25,899 nucleotides of DNA from assembly GCA_016714745.1 (NCBI GenBank), contig JADKCG010000016.1, positions 1 to 25,899 on the forward strand. Direction: 5' to 3'. The DNA is from Elusimicrobiota bacterium (GTDB lineage: Bacteria > Elusimicrobiota > Elusimicrobia > FEN-1173). Both the position numbers and the translations under genes were made by a program. Below are positions 1 through 7,642 of the stretch, in pieces; position 1 is the first letter of the stretch, and every line of letters starts with the position of its first letter. The notes beneath the pieces are model-generated. The model was not told where the DNA came from, did no database searches, and saw nothing but the letters and a program-made list of their open reading frames with translations.

Positions 1-153
1 AATCCGTTGGGAACTTCGGCGGTCCCGCACCCCTGCAAGCCCTTCAGTGACTAGTCTAGCTCCCGTTCAACATAATTTCCAGTCCCTCCTTCCATCTATT
101 ACCATCTTTCTTGTGGATTGTGTGGACAAAGTTTCTCTATCCCGCCATCGCCC

Positions 154-1719
154 TCAATCCGCTCGGACCATCGCTGTGGTCCATCCGTATGGAATATCTT
201 TAAAAGATTGTGCACCGTGTTGTAAAGCTTCCACTGGATGTTGACCCTTCTTTCCTCTCAACGTGAACCGGTCCAACCCCAGCGCGTGTCGGATATTGCC
301 GAACACCGGCTCAATCAATCCCATCCTCCGACTATAAATGAAACGTCCCATCGCGCTATCGATCTTTTGAATCATTCCCGTCGTTGCGTTCACTGCCGCC
401 GGGGGGCGGTGGCGTCCTTCAAACTTGTAGACCTGCCGATATTTCGTGTTGGGGTTCTGAAGACATTTCGCTCTTAGTTCACACCCTCGGCACGCTGTGA
501 TCTTTGCTTTGTAGGCCACCCCGTAGAATCCGTTGGGCGTGACGTGCTTCCTGTATCCTATATACAACTCACTGCCTGCCGGGCACACCAGTTTTCCTCG
601 ATCGTTGAACTTGAAATCGTCCGGGGCAAAGAACCGTTTTTCCGGTTTCGTTCCCTGGATCCCTTCGATCTTCCCTCCGTGTCGGTCGGCCGTCGCATAG
701 CTGGGATCTCGTTTTCTCATGTTCCGGTCCGCCACGTAGCCATTGATCTCCTTGCCCTCCAACATCTTCATGTTCGCTTCGCTGTGGAACCCGCTGTCCG
801 CCAACAATGGCGCCGACTTCAACGGGGATTCTGTGTCCCCCAGAGCCGCGAATGTCTTTTCCACTGAGTCCACCATCGGCTCCAAGAGTTTCACCTCGCT
901 GCCTTCTCCAAACGCCTCCGCGGAGACCACCACCTGGCATTCCCCGTCAACAGCCGCCACACCGTTATAGCCTTGCACAACGCCATGGGAACTCACCATC
1001 TTTGCGCTTTCGTTATCGTAGAGGTGGCTTTTCTTTGGGAGACCCGTGTGGCTGATTTTGTCCTCCTGGGTTTTCAACCATTCATCCAGCGTCGCGATCT
1101 TATCTTCCAGCGACTTGATCGCCTTCTCTTCCTTGGCCCTCACCTCCGCCGGGAGAACCTGTTTTCCCGCGTCAACTTCCTTATGTTTGGCCACCAAGGT
1201 CTCCACCAACTTTGAAAACTTCGCCTTTTTCTTTTCGAAGTCCTCCTTTGTCCCGGACCACTCCTTTGACGCGTTCGATGAGATCTTGCACCCATCAATG
1301 GCAAACATCTCCCGCCCGATCAACCCCAGTTCGTCGCAGTAAAGCAGAACGTCGACGAACAGGCCCTTAATCACAGGGCCCATTTCACGGATGAACTGCG
1401 CGATGGTCGTAAAGTGCGGCACACTTCGGGCGGAGAGGGCCATGAACACCACGTTTTGTTCACACGCAAAGGCGATGTCGCGGCTTGAAATCATGCCCCG
1501 CGCGTAGGCCGCGAGAACAATCTTTAACATGACCCGCGGATCGTAGGCCGGGGCGCCGACGTCGTCATTTTTCCTCAAAGCATCAAAGGCGCTCATATTG
1601 ATTTTGTGGTCAATGACGTAACAGAGGGCATGCTCGAAACTGCCGGGAAGGATTTGGTGTTCGAACTGGATGGAAACAAACTGGCCTTGCGCGTAGTTGG
1701 CTTCTTTATACCGCGGCAT
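154..1719 (-). CDS. IS1182-family transposase
   Basis: A 521-residue DDE transposase that would catalyse cut-and-paste movement of an IS1182-type insertion sequence. The N-terminal part has the family pattern: a QGQ segment, then ILPGSFEHAL, then GAPAYDPRVMLK and RGMISSRDI. The catalytic core shows MFAIDGCKISSNASKEWSGT (first Asp) and LLADSGFHSE (second Asp). Near the C-terminus RRMGLIEPVFGNIRHALGLD carries the acidic Glu and the RFTLRG segment. A CRGCELRAKC cluster lies between the second Asp and the end, as is usual in this family. The frame is intact and full length. The 5' side faces the IS21 element. I could not find convincing terminal inverted repeats, so the ends of this IS are not defined; the left one may lie outside the window. 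Confidence 0.93.
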   Translation of the reverse strand: MPRYKEANYAQGQFVSIQFEHQILPGSFEHALCYVIDHKINMSAFDALRKNDDVGAPAYDPRVMLKIVLAAYARGMISSRDIAFACEQNVVFMALSARSVPHFTTIAQFIREMGPVIKGLFVDVLLYCDELGLIGREMFAIDGCKISSNASKEWSGTKEDFEKKKAKFSKLVETLVAKHKEVDAGKQVLPAEVRAKEEKAIKSLEDKIATLDEWLKTQEDKISHTGLPKKSHLYDNESAKMVSSHGVVQGYNGVAAVDGECQVVVSAEAFGEGSEVKLLEPMVDSVEKTFAALGDTESPLKSAPLLADSGFHSEANMKMLEGKEINGYVADRNMRKRDPSYATADRHGGKIEGIQGTKPEKRFFAPDDFKFNDRGKLVCPAGSELYIGYRKHVTPNGFYGVAYKAKITACRGCELRAKCLQNPNTKYRQVYKFEGRHRPPAAVNATTGMIQKIDSAMGRFIYSRRMGLIEPVFGNIRHALGLDRFTLRGKKGQHPVEALQHGAQSFKDIPYGWTTAMVRAD

Positions 1720-1784
1720 CGGCTACTCCAAAGGTGGAATGGCCGTCGTTATCGACGGTAATCCAAGTTTATCTCTTTTTTGTA

Positions 1785-1789
1785 GGCAG
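1785..1789. repeat. Target-site duplication of IS21 element, left copy
   Basis: GGCAG directly precedes the left end of the IS21 element. The same five bases directly follow its right end at 4899-4903. The matching flanks define both ends of the element and suggest insertion without later rearrangement. Confidence 0.85.
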
Positions 1790-1814
1790 TGTCGCCGCCG
1801 GTTGAAACTTCCCC
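1790..1814 (+). repeat. IS21 left terminal inverted repeat
   Basis: Begins TGTCGCCGCC and ends in CCCC after 25 bp. It matches the reverse complement of 4874-4898 at the first ten bases and at the final CCCC, with several mismatches in between. Confidence 0.88.
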
Positions 1815-1989
1815 GTTTTTGGCCGGTTAGGATTTCCCTAGGGCAATAGGGGTGATTCCCGTAACTTGATTTTCATAAGTCGTTTGGTTTGTTTTTCTCC
1901 ATTTCGGGGTCTGGATTTGTAAGCCAAGGTTTCTTTCCTGACTCCTTCGACCTGTTTTGGGGGCATACTTGTGGCAGGAGGGCCCTGCC

Positions 1990-2472
1990 ATGAAAATCCC
2001 GAAGAGGCGTTGTCATCATTGTCACCAGTGGTTCCAACCTGATCCCCGCGTTGCTTCCTCCCAAAAATATTGCCACCATGCGCAATGCCGCCGTGAAAGT
2101 CGGTTGGTATCTCACCGTCAGTGGTGGAGCAAAAACGGCCGGGAAACGGACGCGGCCCGGGCCTCTAAACGCATCATCTGGACCAACGAAACCCACTATT
2201 GGGCCACCTATCGCTCAAAAAATACGGATTACGTGATCCGTGACAATGCACGGCGACGGCGTGCCCACCATACCGCTCAGCGCGCCGCAAACCAGGACAT
2301 GAGCCGCAAAATCTCCGTCGACAAGCTCCACGAGGTCTTGGATTTAGGGGTCGATAACGCCGCAAACCAGGACACGATCCACCGTCAGATCAAAGGGATG
2401 GTCCACTATCTCCTTTGGAAGGAAGGTGCCGCAAACCAGGACATTACAGACCTGGCCACCACTCTCACGTAG
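1990..2472 (+). CDS. IS21-associated zinc-finger accessory protein
   Basis: A 160-residue basic protein of unknown function encoded at the front of the IS21 element. I place the start at the ATG at 1990, which has an AGGAG about 9 nt upstream; a TTG further up is less likely. Residues near 8-30 form a Cys cluster: CHHCHQWFQPDPR followed by KYCHHAQC, the pattern of a small zinc ribbon. The following RRESRLVSHRQWW segment is strongly basic. From memory, similar proteins with a C-x2-C..WFxPDPR motif often precede istA in IS21-type elements, so a DNA-binding or regulatory role in transposition is plausible but not shown. The C-terminal half contains AANQD three times, encoded by a perfectly repeated 16-bp DNA segment. 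The stop lies 10 nt before the istA ATG. Confidence 0.7.
   Translation: MKIPKRRCHHCHQWFQPDPRVASSQKYCHHAQCRRESRLVSHRQWWSKNGRETDAARASKRIIWTNETHYWATYRSKNTDYVIRDNARRRRAHHTAQRAANQDMSRKISVDKLHEVLDLGVDNAANQDTIHRQIKGMVHYLLWKEGAANQDITDLATTLT
2284..2443 (+). repeat. Three 16-bp direct repeats ahead of istA
   Basis: GCCGCAAACCAGGACA occurs at 2284-2299, 2359-2374 and 2428-2443, perfectly each time and in the same reading frame (spacings 75 and 69 nt, both multiples of three). It encodes AANQD in the accessory protein. The last copy ends 39 nt before the istA start, so it could also be a DNA site for autoregulation. Confidence 0.85.
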
Positions 2473-2482
2473 AATAGCGCTC

Positions 2483-3982
2483 ATGAATTCCGACCGCTGG
2501 GCCACTATCCGCCGTCTTTTTGAAGTGGACAAACTCTCTCGGGCAGACATTGCTCGCAAACTCCACGTGGATCCGAAAACCGTCCGTCGCGCCCTTGCTT
2601 TCAAAGAGGTCCCGCCGCCCCGCGTCGTGACGCTCCGCTCCTCCAAGCTTGACCCTTTCAAAACATACCTGGCCCAACGAACCAAAGAATACCCGGACCT
2701 TTCCGCCGTCAAGCTCCTCGCCGAACTGCGGGGGATGGGCTATTCTGGAGGGGTCTCCATTATCAAGAGCCACCTTCGCGTCCTCCGCCCCAAAATCCCC
2801 GACGTCTTCCTCCGTATCGAAACCCTCCCAGGCGAACAGGCCCAGGTGGACTGGGCCAACTGTGGCACACTCCGCGTCGGGGCCGCCCTGCGTAAACTCT
2901 CTTGCTTTGTGATGGTCCTCTCTTACTCCCGCATGATCTACTTGGAATTCACCCTCTCCCAAAGCCTCGAGGATTTCCTCGCCTGCCACGTCCACGCTTT
3001 CAACTTTTTCGGCGGGATCCCCAAGAAAATCCTCTACGACAATTTGAAGACCGTCGTCCTTTCCCGCGTGGGCAGGGACATTCGTTTTCACCCGCGCTTT
3101 ATGGACTTCGCCGGCGCTTACCTCTTTGAACCTGTCCCCTGCAATGTTCGCGCTGGTTGGGAAAAAGGGAAAGTAGAATCCGGTATCCGCTACATCCGCA
3201 TCAGTTTCCTCGCCGGGCGCCCCATCACCTCCTGGCCACTCCTCGCCAGGGACGCCGACCATTGGCGCGATACCGTCGCCAACGTCCGTACGCACGGAAC
3301 CACCGCCGAAAAACCCATCGACCGATTTCCGGCAGATAAAGCCGCCCTACGCTCTTTGCCCGCGCGCGATTACGACACCTCCATCGTTCGTCCCGTTAAA
3401 GCCACCCGCCAGGCCTTCATCCTTTTCGACGTTAACGCCTATTCCGTCCCGGCCGCCCTCACGGGGAAGCCCCTCACCCTGAAAGCCGATCCCCATCACG
3501 TTCGTGTCTTTAACGGACAAGATCTGGTCGCCGAACATCCTCGCTCCTATGAAAAGAACCTCGCCATCGAACGCCCCGAACACCGCCAGGAAATCCTGGC
3601 CATCAAACGCAAGGCAACCGCCTCCAAAATCTCCGACGCGTTCCTCGCCCTCGGTCCCGTGGCCAAGGATTATCTCGCAGGCCTCGCTTCCCGCCGAACT
3701 CCACCTTGCCCATCACCTCGCCAAAATCATGGACATGGTTGCCCTCTACGGAAAACAGAACTCCTTCAGGCACTGACCCACGCCCTCGCCCACAAAGCCT
3801 TTGGCGCTCCTTACATCCAGAATATCGTCTTACAACAACGCGCGCGCCGCGGACTCCAGGACACCCCGCCTCTCGTTATCCCCAACAAACCTCAATGGAC
3901 CAAAATCACCGTCGAAGAGCAGGATCTTTCACTCTACGACGACCTTTTCCCAGGAGAACCCCATGACCCCCTCGTCCCCTGA
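2483..3982 (+). CDS. istA: IS21 transposase IstA with a compensated double frameshift
   Basis: A 499-residue IstA-type DDE transposase. The N-terminal helix-turn-helix (KLSRADIARKLHVDPKTVRR) should bind the element ends. The retroviral-integrase-like core shows QVDWANCG (first Asp), ILYDNLKT (second Asp) and WEKGKVESGIRYI (Glu). The start chosen is ATG 2483; a GTG at 2426 would extend into the accessory gene. Between about 3690 and 3755 the main frame gives an unlikely Pro/Arg-rich stretch, while the +1 frame gives the expected family sequence (AELHLAHHLAKIMDMVALYGK). The protein then returns to family sequence (TELLQALTHAL). This looks like one extra C in the CCC run at 3690-3692 and one missing A in the AAAA run at 3752-3755. 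The frame overlaps istB by 20 nt. Confidence 0.9.
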   Translation: MNSDRWATIRRLFEVDKLSRADIARKLHVDPKTVRRALAFKEVPPPRVVTLRSSKLDPFKTYLAQRTKEYPDLSAVKLLAELRGMGYSGGVSIIKSHLRVLRPKIPDVFLRIETLPGEQAQVDWANCGTLRVGAALRKLSCFVMVLSYSRMIYLEFTLSQSLEDFLACHVHAFNFFGGIPKKILYDNLKTVVLSRVGRDIRFHPRFMDFAGAYLFEPVPCNVRAGWEKGKVESGIRYIRISFLAGRPITSWPLLARDADHWRDTVANVRTHGTTAEKPIDRFPADKAALRSLPARDYDTSIVRPVKATRQAFILFDVNAYSVPAALTGKPLTLKADPHHVRVFNGQDLVAEHPRSYEKNLAIERPEHRQEILAIKRKATASKISDAFLALGPVAKDYLAGLASRRTPPCPSPRQNHGHGCPLRKTELLQALTHALAHKAFGAPYIQNIVLQQRARRGLQDTPPLVIPNKPQWTKITVEEQDLSLYDDLFPGEPHDPLVP

Positions 3983-4873
3983 CCACTCTTTACCCCTCTT
4001 GCTCACCACCTTCCGACTCCTTCACACCGCCAGCACCTTCCAGGATCAGGCCAAACAAGCCGCCCTTGAAAATATTTCCCATTTGGAATTTCTCGCAAGG
4101 GTCCTCTCTGCGGAGGATGCCCTTCGCCATGAACGCATCGTACGCGCTCGTTTGAAAGAAGCAAAGATCCCCGGCATCAAAACCTTGGACGCGTTCGACT
4201 GGGCCCATCCCACCGCCATTTCCAAATCCCTCATCCTCAATGCCTTCTCCCTCGATTTCATCCACACCAATTCCAATCTCGTTCTCGTTGGTCCCTCCGG
4301 CGTCGGAAAGACCCACCTCGCCCTGGCACTCGCCTACACCGCCTGTCAGAAAGAAATTAAAACCCTCTGGGTCACCGCCGCCGACCTCGTCAATACCCTC
4401 ACCGCCGCCAAGGCCGATCCTCCCTTTCTCGCGCCATTAACCGTTTCAGCGCGCCGAAACTCCTCGTCATCGATGAGTTGGGCTTCTTGCCGCTCGACAA
4501 GGATGGCTCCGACCTTTTCTTCCAGGTCATGTCCCACCGTTACGAACAGAGCTCCGTGGTTCTCACCACCAACCGCCCGTTCAAAGACTGGGGCAAGATC
4601 TTCAATGACAATACGGTCGCTTCCGCCATCCTCGATCGGCTCGTCCACCATTCTGACGTGGTGAAGATCGAGGGTCCCTCCTATCGCGTTAAAACCGAAG
4701 AGAACAACAGTCCCAGCCCGCAGGGAAGTAAAACACCGGATCATCTTGCCCCTCTTTCGGGGTCTCCCACCTTTGGGGGCCTCTTCTTGGAGGATTTTGC
4801 CCGCTTTTACGTGCCGGGACCGCTCTCCCATGCATCCGGCACTGACCTGGGGATTTTCAAATCGACCAAATTA

Positions 4874-4898
4874 GGGGATTTTACTACTGGCGGCGACA
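4874..4898 (-). repeat. IS21 right terminal inverted repeat
   Basis: Starts GGGG and ends GGCGGCGACA, the complement of the left end at 1790-1814. It is followed immediately by the GGCAG duplication. Confidence 0.88.
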
Positions 4899-4903
4899 GG
4901 CAG
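4899..4903. repeat. Target-site duplication of IS21 element, right copy
   Basis: GGCAG, identical to the five bases at 1785-1789 before the left inverted repeat. Confidence 0.85.
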
Positions 4904-4958
4904 GGCCAGCGCTGGGGAATGAGGCAGGGAAATGGCCGAACGGGGGGTTTTTCTACAG

Positions 4959-5019
4959 ACTAAACGTTAAAGGTCAGCGGGGCCGCGAGAGCGGCCTCCG
5001 CTGGACCGCATTGTTGGAC
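4959..5019 (-). other. attC site of cassette 10 (most distal)
   Basis: Read on the minus strand it begins GTCCAAC and ends GTTTAGT, so the final R' box departs from GTTRRRY at one base. The inner arms GGTCCAGCGG and CCGCTGACC pair with an extrahelical base. It is 61 bp long. The degraded R' box fits its position at the edge, next to IS DNA. Confidence 0.8.
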
Positions 5020-5195
5020 AAGGAATGACACAAGGACACACCTGCCCAACGTTACTATGCGGCTGAAATGAATGAGCCGCGCCCCCAAACTGATTTTGAC
5101 TTTGCCGTGAAACGATGAAAGCGTTGCTTAAAATTGTAACTCTTCTATTTCACTGTAACTGCGTGCCATCTCTGTATGATTCTTGAGAGGTCCAA
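4965..5195 (-). repeat. Gene-less cassette 10, family A
   Basis: A 231-bp cassette with no open frame of note. It is clearly similar along its length to cassette 9 (roughly 80% by eye) and more distantly to cassette 3. All three conserve CTGCCCAAC followed by a GCGGCT...AGCCGC-type hairpin about 10 nt on, then a TTTTG..TTGCCGT segment. Repeat copies with conserved structure but no conserved frame suggest a structural or RNA role, or a passenger. Confidence 0.85.
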
Positions 5196-5248
5196 CGTTA
5201 AAGGTCAGCGGCGCCCGAGAGGGCGTCCGCTGCACCGCCTTGTTGGAC
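5190..5248 (-). other. attC site of cassette 9, 59 bp
   Basis: A textbook site. On the minus strand it runs from GTCCAAC (R'') to GTTGGAC (R'), and both fit the RYYYAAC / GTTRRRY consensus. The stem pairs GGT/ACC, CAGCGG/CCGCTG and CGCCC/GGGCG, leaving exactly two extrahelical bases (G and A) on one arm and a TCTC loop. Confidence 0.95.
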
Positions 5249-5420
5249 AGGTGATGAAACGAGAACACACCTGCCCAACGTGATAATGCGGCTGAAATTA
5301 ATGAGCCGCGCCCCAAACCGATATTGACTTTGCCGTGAGACGATGACGGCGTTGGTTAAAATTGTAACTCTTCGGTGTCGCTGTAACTGCGGGCCATTTC
5401 TGTATTATTCTCGTGGCCAA
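5196..5420 (-). repeat. Gene-less cassette 9, family A
   Basis: A 225-bp cassette similar to cassette 10 and without a usable frame. It contains a 12-bp inverted repeat at 5242-5279 (GTTGGACAGGTG against CACCTGCCCAAC, one mismatch, 14-nt loop) whose outer arm is the R'' box of the cassette's own attC. A second hairpin, GCGGCT/AGCCGC, follows. Confidence 0.85.
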
Positions 5421-5475
5421 CGACTAGAGGTCAGCCGGCCCACGTAGTGGGCTCGGCTGCACCGACGGGTTAGGG
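5415..5475 (-). other. attC site of cassette 8
   Basis: On the minus strand from CCCTAAC to GTTGGCC. The stem is GGTGCAGCCGAGCCCAC paired with GTGGGCCGGCTGACC, again with two extrahelical bases. It encodes the last 16 or so residues of the cassette-8 protein. Confidence 0.85.
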
Positions 5476-5918
5476 CTTGCACCTTGTGATGTAGAATTTT
5501 TCTTCTGATACGCGGCCAGAACCATCAGCACTGTAACCAAAAGAGCGAACAACGGAAATTTCGGCCAGTTAACCTTCGTCCCAGGCTCTAACACGGCCTT
5601 CGAGGGATCGCTAGGATTATAGGTAACCGTGACAGTCTTACCCTTGGGGTATTTCTCAACTAAGCCAGGATCAACAAATACACCCAAGGAAGAAACCCGT
5701 TCACCCATATAGCTTTTGCCTGCAACCTCGTAGGTATACCGGATCTCGACCCGATATAGATCGACTTCCGAAACTAAGCGTGACTCAGTGATCTGGCCAA
5801 CAGTAGTGGACCAATCTGCAGACCTATGACCATTTCGACAACTTAGCCAAAGGCCAGTGGAAATATAGACCACGAGGCCGGAAAGTATGACTTTGCGTAA
5901 GGTGTCAAATGTTTTCAC
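5424..5918 (-). CDS. Cassette 8: DUF3592-like membrane protein
   Basis: A 164-residue protein with the DUF3592 plan: a membrane helix near residues 10-28 (VILSGLVVYISTGLWLSC), a central beta-rich domain of about 90 residues with RYTYEVAGKSYMGERV and VTVTYNPSDPSKAVLEPG, and a second helix near 122-141 (FPLFALLVTVLMVLAAY). The function of the family is unknown. The start is GTG 5918 with AAGGA five bases upstream, only 18 bases from the attC boundary, which is normal for a cassette gene. The C-terminal tail (NPSVQPSPLRGPADL) is read from the attC site itself, so the native protein may have ended earlier before cassette formation. Translation depends on a promoter in an upstream cassette or near attI. 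Confidence 0.85.
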   Translation of the reverse strand: MKTFDTLRKVILSGLVVYISTGLWLSCRNGHRSADWSTTVGQITESRLVSEVDLYRVEIRYTYEVAGKSYMGERVSSLGVFVDPGLVEKYPKGKTVTVTYNPSDPSKAVLEPGTKVNWPKFPLFALLVTVLMVLAAYQKKNSTSQGASPNPSVQPSPLRGPADL

Positions 5919-5929
5919 TTTATCCTTAG

Positions 5930-5994
5930 CCCTAACGTGAAACTCACCGGCGCGGGCCGCTCGTGCCCGCGTCCGGTGGAGTGCCTTGTTGGGC
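5930..5994 (-). other. attC site of cassette 7
   Basis: On the minus strand from GCCCAAC to GTTAGGG, 65 bp. The inner stem (CACCGG/CCGGTG and CGCGGGC/GCCCGCG) is the same as in the family-B cassettes, so this gene cassette shares its attC type with them. Confidence 0.9.
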
Positions 5995-5995
5995 C

Positions 5996-6592
5996 TTATA
6001 TTGCACCACGTTTTTTTAAAAGCGATTGAACGGCAAATCGAGCGCGATCCGAATACCCTGCATCTGAGAGTATTGATTTCAACTCTTCTGTCGTTTTCGG
6101 ATTATATTTATTCATCAGCTCTAATACTTTCTCTGGTTTAAAGTCGGAGCTTTCATGAATTTCTGGGACTGGGATTTGCCCGTTATTTTCAAGTAGCCGA
6201 TTAATCATGTATTGCATGTAGAAAACGCTGAAAAAGAATGTGCCTCCTGTCGAGAAGAGCGGAGTTCGGCGATGGGTTGGACTATAGAGGGATTCAAACG
6301 CGTCCCTAAACGTAAAGGTCACGTAAAACCAGGGCACAAGCGTTAACAGGTGACGAAAAAAATTAAGTGGCTCAACTACCTCTTTAGCGAGTGGCAAGGG
6401 GATCATAGAAAAACCGTGAAGTGCAACTAGCAACCACAACAGTTTGTCCATGTGTCTTGGTAGTGAATCCTTTTTTATGGACAGCAAATCCCTCCTGCGC
6501 GAAAAAAACCAGTAAAAAGGGTAAAAGCCGAACGTGATTATAGAAAGGAGAATCATCAACAACACAGAGATGGGTTTAAACTCTTCATTCAT
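5996..6592 (-). CDS. Cassette 7: DUF4234-like membrane protein
   Basis: A 198-residue protein starting at ATG 6592, which has AGGAGA 7-8 nt upstream. An in-frame ATG at 6655 lies inside the attC site and is not a likely start. The first helix (ISVLLMILLSIITFGFYPFYWFF) followed by a basic SRRR segment is the DUF4234 signature. Three more hydrophobic segments follow (near residues 46-65, 75-97 and 112-135), then a charged, helical C-terminal tail of about 50 residues. The function is unknown. The stop codon lies 1 nt before the attC site, a compact cassette layout. It is more AT-rich than the repair genes to the right, consistent with independent acquisition. Confidence 0.8.
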   Translation of the reverse strand: MNEEFKPISVLLMILLSIITFGFYPFYWFFSRRRDLLSIKKDSLPRHMDKLLWLLVALHGFSMIPLPLAKEVVEPLNFFRHLLTLVPWFYVTFTFRDAFESLYSPTHRRTPLFSTGGTFFFSVFYMQYMINRLLENNGQIPVPEIHESSDFKPEKVLELMNKYNPKTTEELKSILSDAGYSDRARFAVQSLLKKRGAI

Positions 6593-6607
6593 TTCTAATT
6601 CTCCTGG

Positions 6608-6668
6608 CCTCAACGAACCAAGGTCAGCGGCGCCCGGAGAGGGCGTCCGCTGCACCGCCTTGTTGGGT
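6608..6668 (-). other. attC site of cassette 6
   Basis: On the minus strand from ACCCAAC to GTTGAGG, 61 bp. The stem is close to that of the cassette-9 attC (GGTGCAGCGGACGCCC against GGGCGCCGCTGACC). Confidence 0.9.
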
Positions 6669-6687
6669 CAGTTTGGGTAGTCTACCA

Positions 6688-7350
6688 TTAGACGATTTTC
6701 CCAACAAAGCCTCCGATAACCCCAAAAAAAGAAAATAGAAAAATCAAAAGGATGGTAAATGAAACAAAGACGACGATGTTAGGAAAATGGGGGAATAAAC
6801 CCGATTCAGGGGATAAGAAGTACAAGGGAAGAGTAACAAGGTTCGCAGAGAAACTGATAAACCAGGCATAGAGCAGGGATTTATGACTTCTGGATAATTC
6901 AGTGCCGAACCTCCGCGGAAGAATACTTTGAATTATTCCAAGAAGCCATACCAGTGGGAACATTATAACCCAAAGCCATGCAGAACGACGTAGAATCCCG
7001 CCTGTCCCTCCATATAAAACCCACCAGAAAGTTGGTATTTTGGGCGGTCTGGGAACGGGATAAGAAATAGAATCCGAGACTCCCAACAGCAGTGGGAACA
7101 TCCCTCTTGCCCAAACAAAGCCGAATAACAGGTTTACCAGACTTCCCAATACAATAACCATTTTAAAATTTTCTCTCACCAGCATAAACCCGAAGAACAG
7201 TGATAAACCCAAAAAGCCCACGCACACAGCTGATGAGGAAAGAGGTATGTCCGAAAATTTCTTCTCGTGGAAACCGCCCAACCAAAATAACAATGTTCCC
7301 AGAATGGGGAGGGCAAGAAATGCGATGGTCATTTGAATTTGAGGATCCAT
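6688..7350 (-). CDS. Cassette 6: polytopic membrane protein, unknown
   Basis: I do not recognise this 220-residue protein. It has about six hydrophobic segments, near residues 8-26, 40-58, 63-92, 122-142, 160-180 and 192-216, with few charged residues between them. A Pro-rich loop (YPVPRPPKIPTFWW) joins the third and fourth. There is no signal peptide and no catalytic motif that I can see. The ATG at 7350 lies only 13 nt from the cassette boundary, with no clear ribosome-binding site, so translation may be weak, leaderless or coupled. The frame fills the cassette and ends about 20 nt before its attC. Small integral membrane proteins are common cargo in chromosomal integrons. Confidence 0.75.
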   Translation of the reverse strand: MDPQIQMTIAFLALPILGTLLFWLGGFHEKKFSDIPLSSSAVCVGFLGLSLFFGFMLVRENFKMVIVLGSLVNLLFGFVWARGMFPLLLGVSDSISYPVPRPPKIPTFWWVLYGGTGGILRRSAWLWVIMFPLVWLLGIIQSILPRRFGTELSRSHKSLLYAWFISFSANLVTLPLYFLSPESGLFPHFPNIVVFVSFTILLIFLFSFFGVIGGFVGKIV

Positions 7351-7357
7351 TTTAATG

Positions 7358-7422
7358 ACCCAACGTGAAGCTCACCGGCGCGGGCCGCTCGTGCCCGCGT
7401 CCGGTGGAGCGATTGGTTGCCG
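7358..7422 (-). other. attC site of cassette 5
   Basis: 65 bp. On the minus strand it runs from CGGCAAC to GTTGGGT. The stem has CACCGG/CCGGTG and CGCGGGC/GCCCGCG with two extrahelical bases. The outer boxes depart from the strict consensus, so box pairing is only partial here. Confidence 0.88.
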
Positions 7423-7583
7423 GGTTCGTTGACTCATTACTGCGCAGCGTGAACCCGAGCAAGAACCGGGCAGACGGTGCCCGACCCGGACGATGAAAAT
7501 GCCTTTAATCTGCGAACCGAGCGACATGGCAATGCCCCTGTTGACCATAACCCGGCGTTGATCGTCATTATACGCCGCGGCAA
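7364..7583 (-). repeat. Gene-less cassette 5, family B
   Basis: One of four near-identical 220-bp cassettes. A 43-codon frame (7437-7568) fills it, but differences between copies change amino acids (LP to FQ, AA to TV) and one copy lacks the ATG, so it is probably not a conserved gene. The start codon overlaps a TATAAT on the same strand. A hairpin joins the attC R'' box to the cassette body (TTGC..GGGTTC against GAACCC..GCAA). Confidence 0.85.
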
Positions 7584-7642
7584 CGTGAAGCTCACCGGCG
7601 CGGGCCGCTTGTGCCCGCGTCCGGTGGAGCGCATTGTTGCCG
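7578..7642 (-). other. attC site of cassette 4
   Basis: 65 bp. On the minus strand it runs from CGGCAAC to GTTGCCG; the two boxes are perfectly complementary. The stem matches the other family-B sites. Confidence 0.9.

Larger units (their letters stand above)
1790..4898 (+). mobile_element. IS21-family insertion sequence with accessory gene
   Basis: A 3109-bp element with outer ends TGTCGCCGCC (left) and GGCGGCGACA (right), flanked by the 5-bp duplication GGCAG. It carries three genes in a row on the plus strand: a zinc-finger accessory protein, istA (transposase) and istB (AAA+ helper ATPase). istB is frameshifted and istA has a 22-codon out-of-frame stretch, so the copy is probably immobile unless helped in trans. 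It is inserted between the IS1182-type transposase gene and the distal end of the integron cassette array. Confidence 0.92.
3963..4963 (+). pseudogene. istB: IS21 helper ATPase IstB, frameshifted
   Basis: AAA+ ATPase that normally assembles on target DNA and stimulates IstA. It starts at ATG 3963 inside the end of istA, with AGGAGA just upstream. The first frame carries the P-loop GPSGVGKTHLALAL and runs well up to about 4417. There the expected sequence continues in another frame: RAINRFSAPKLLVIDELGF (Walker B), then the sensor region VVLTTNRPFKDW and the C-terminal region YRVKTEENN. One base appears to be missing in the GATCCTCCC segment around 4417-4425. The second frame has no stop at the expected place and reads through the right inverted repeat to TAA 4961-4963; a further shift would give a stop at 4729-4731. 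As written, the protein would be truncated before Walker B. Confidence 0.85.

Noticed and set aside
544..1342. Several plus-strand frames opposite the IS1182-type transposase
   Set aside because: They lie entirely within the intact antisense transposase and show no start signals or domains.
2465..3295. Long minus-strand open frame of 276 codons opposite istA
   Set aside because: It is antisense to a recognised transposase with clear catalytic motifs, is Gly/Asp/Glu-rich in the way expected of a shadow frame in GC-rich DNA, and matches no family I know.
4940..4960. Possible outer end of the IS1182-type element (GTTTTTCTACAGAC)
   Set aside because: The sequence looks like an IS terminus and would place the IS21 element inside that IS, but I found no matching inverted copy in 1-153, so the end is not supported.
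7437..7568. 43-codon frame in family-B cassettes as a real gene
   Set aside because: Its differences between copies are mostly amino-acid-changing, the ATG overlaps a -10-like hexamer and is lost in one copy, and no domain is visible. It is described with the cassettes instead.
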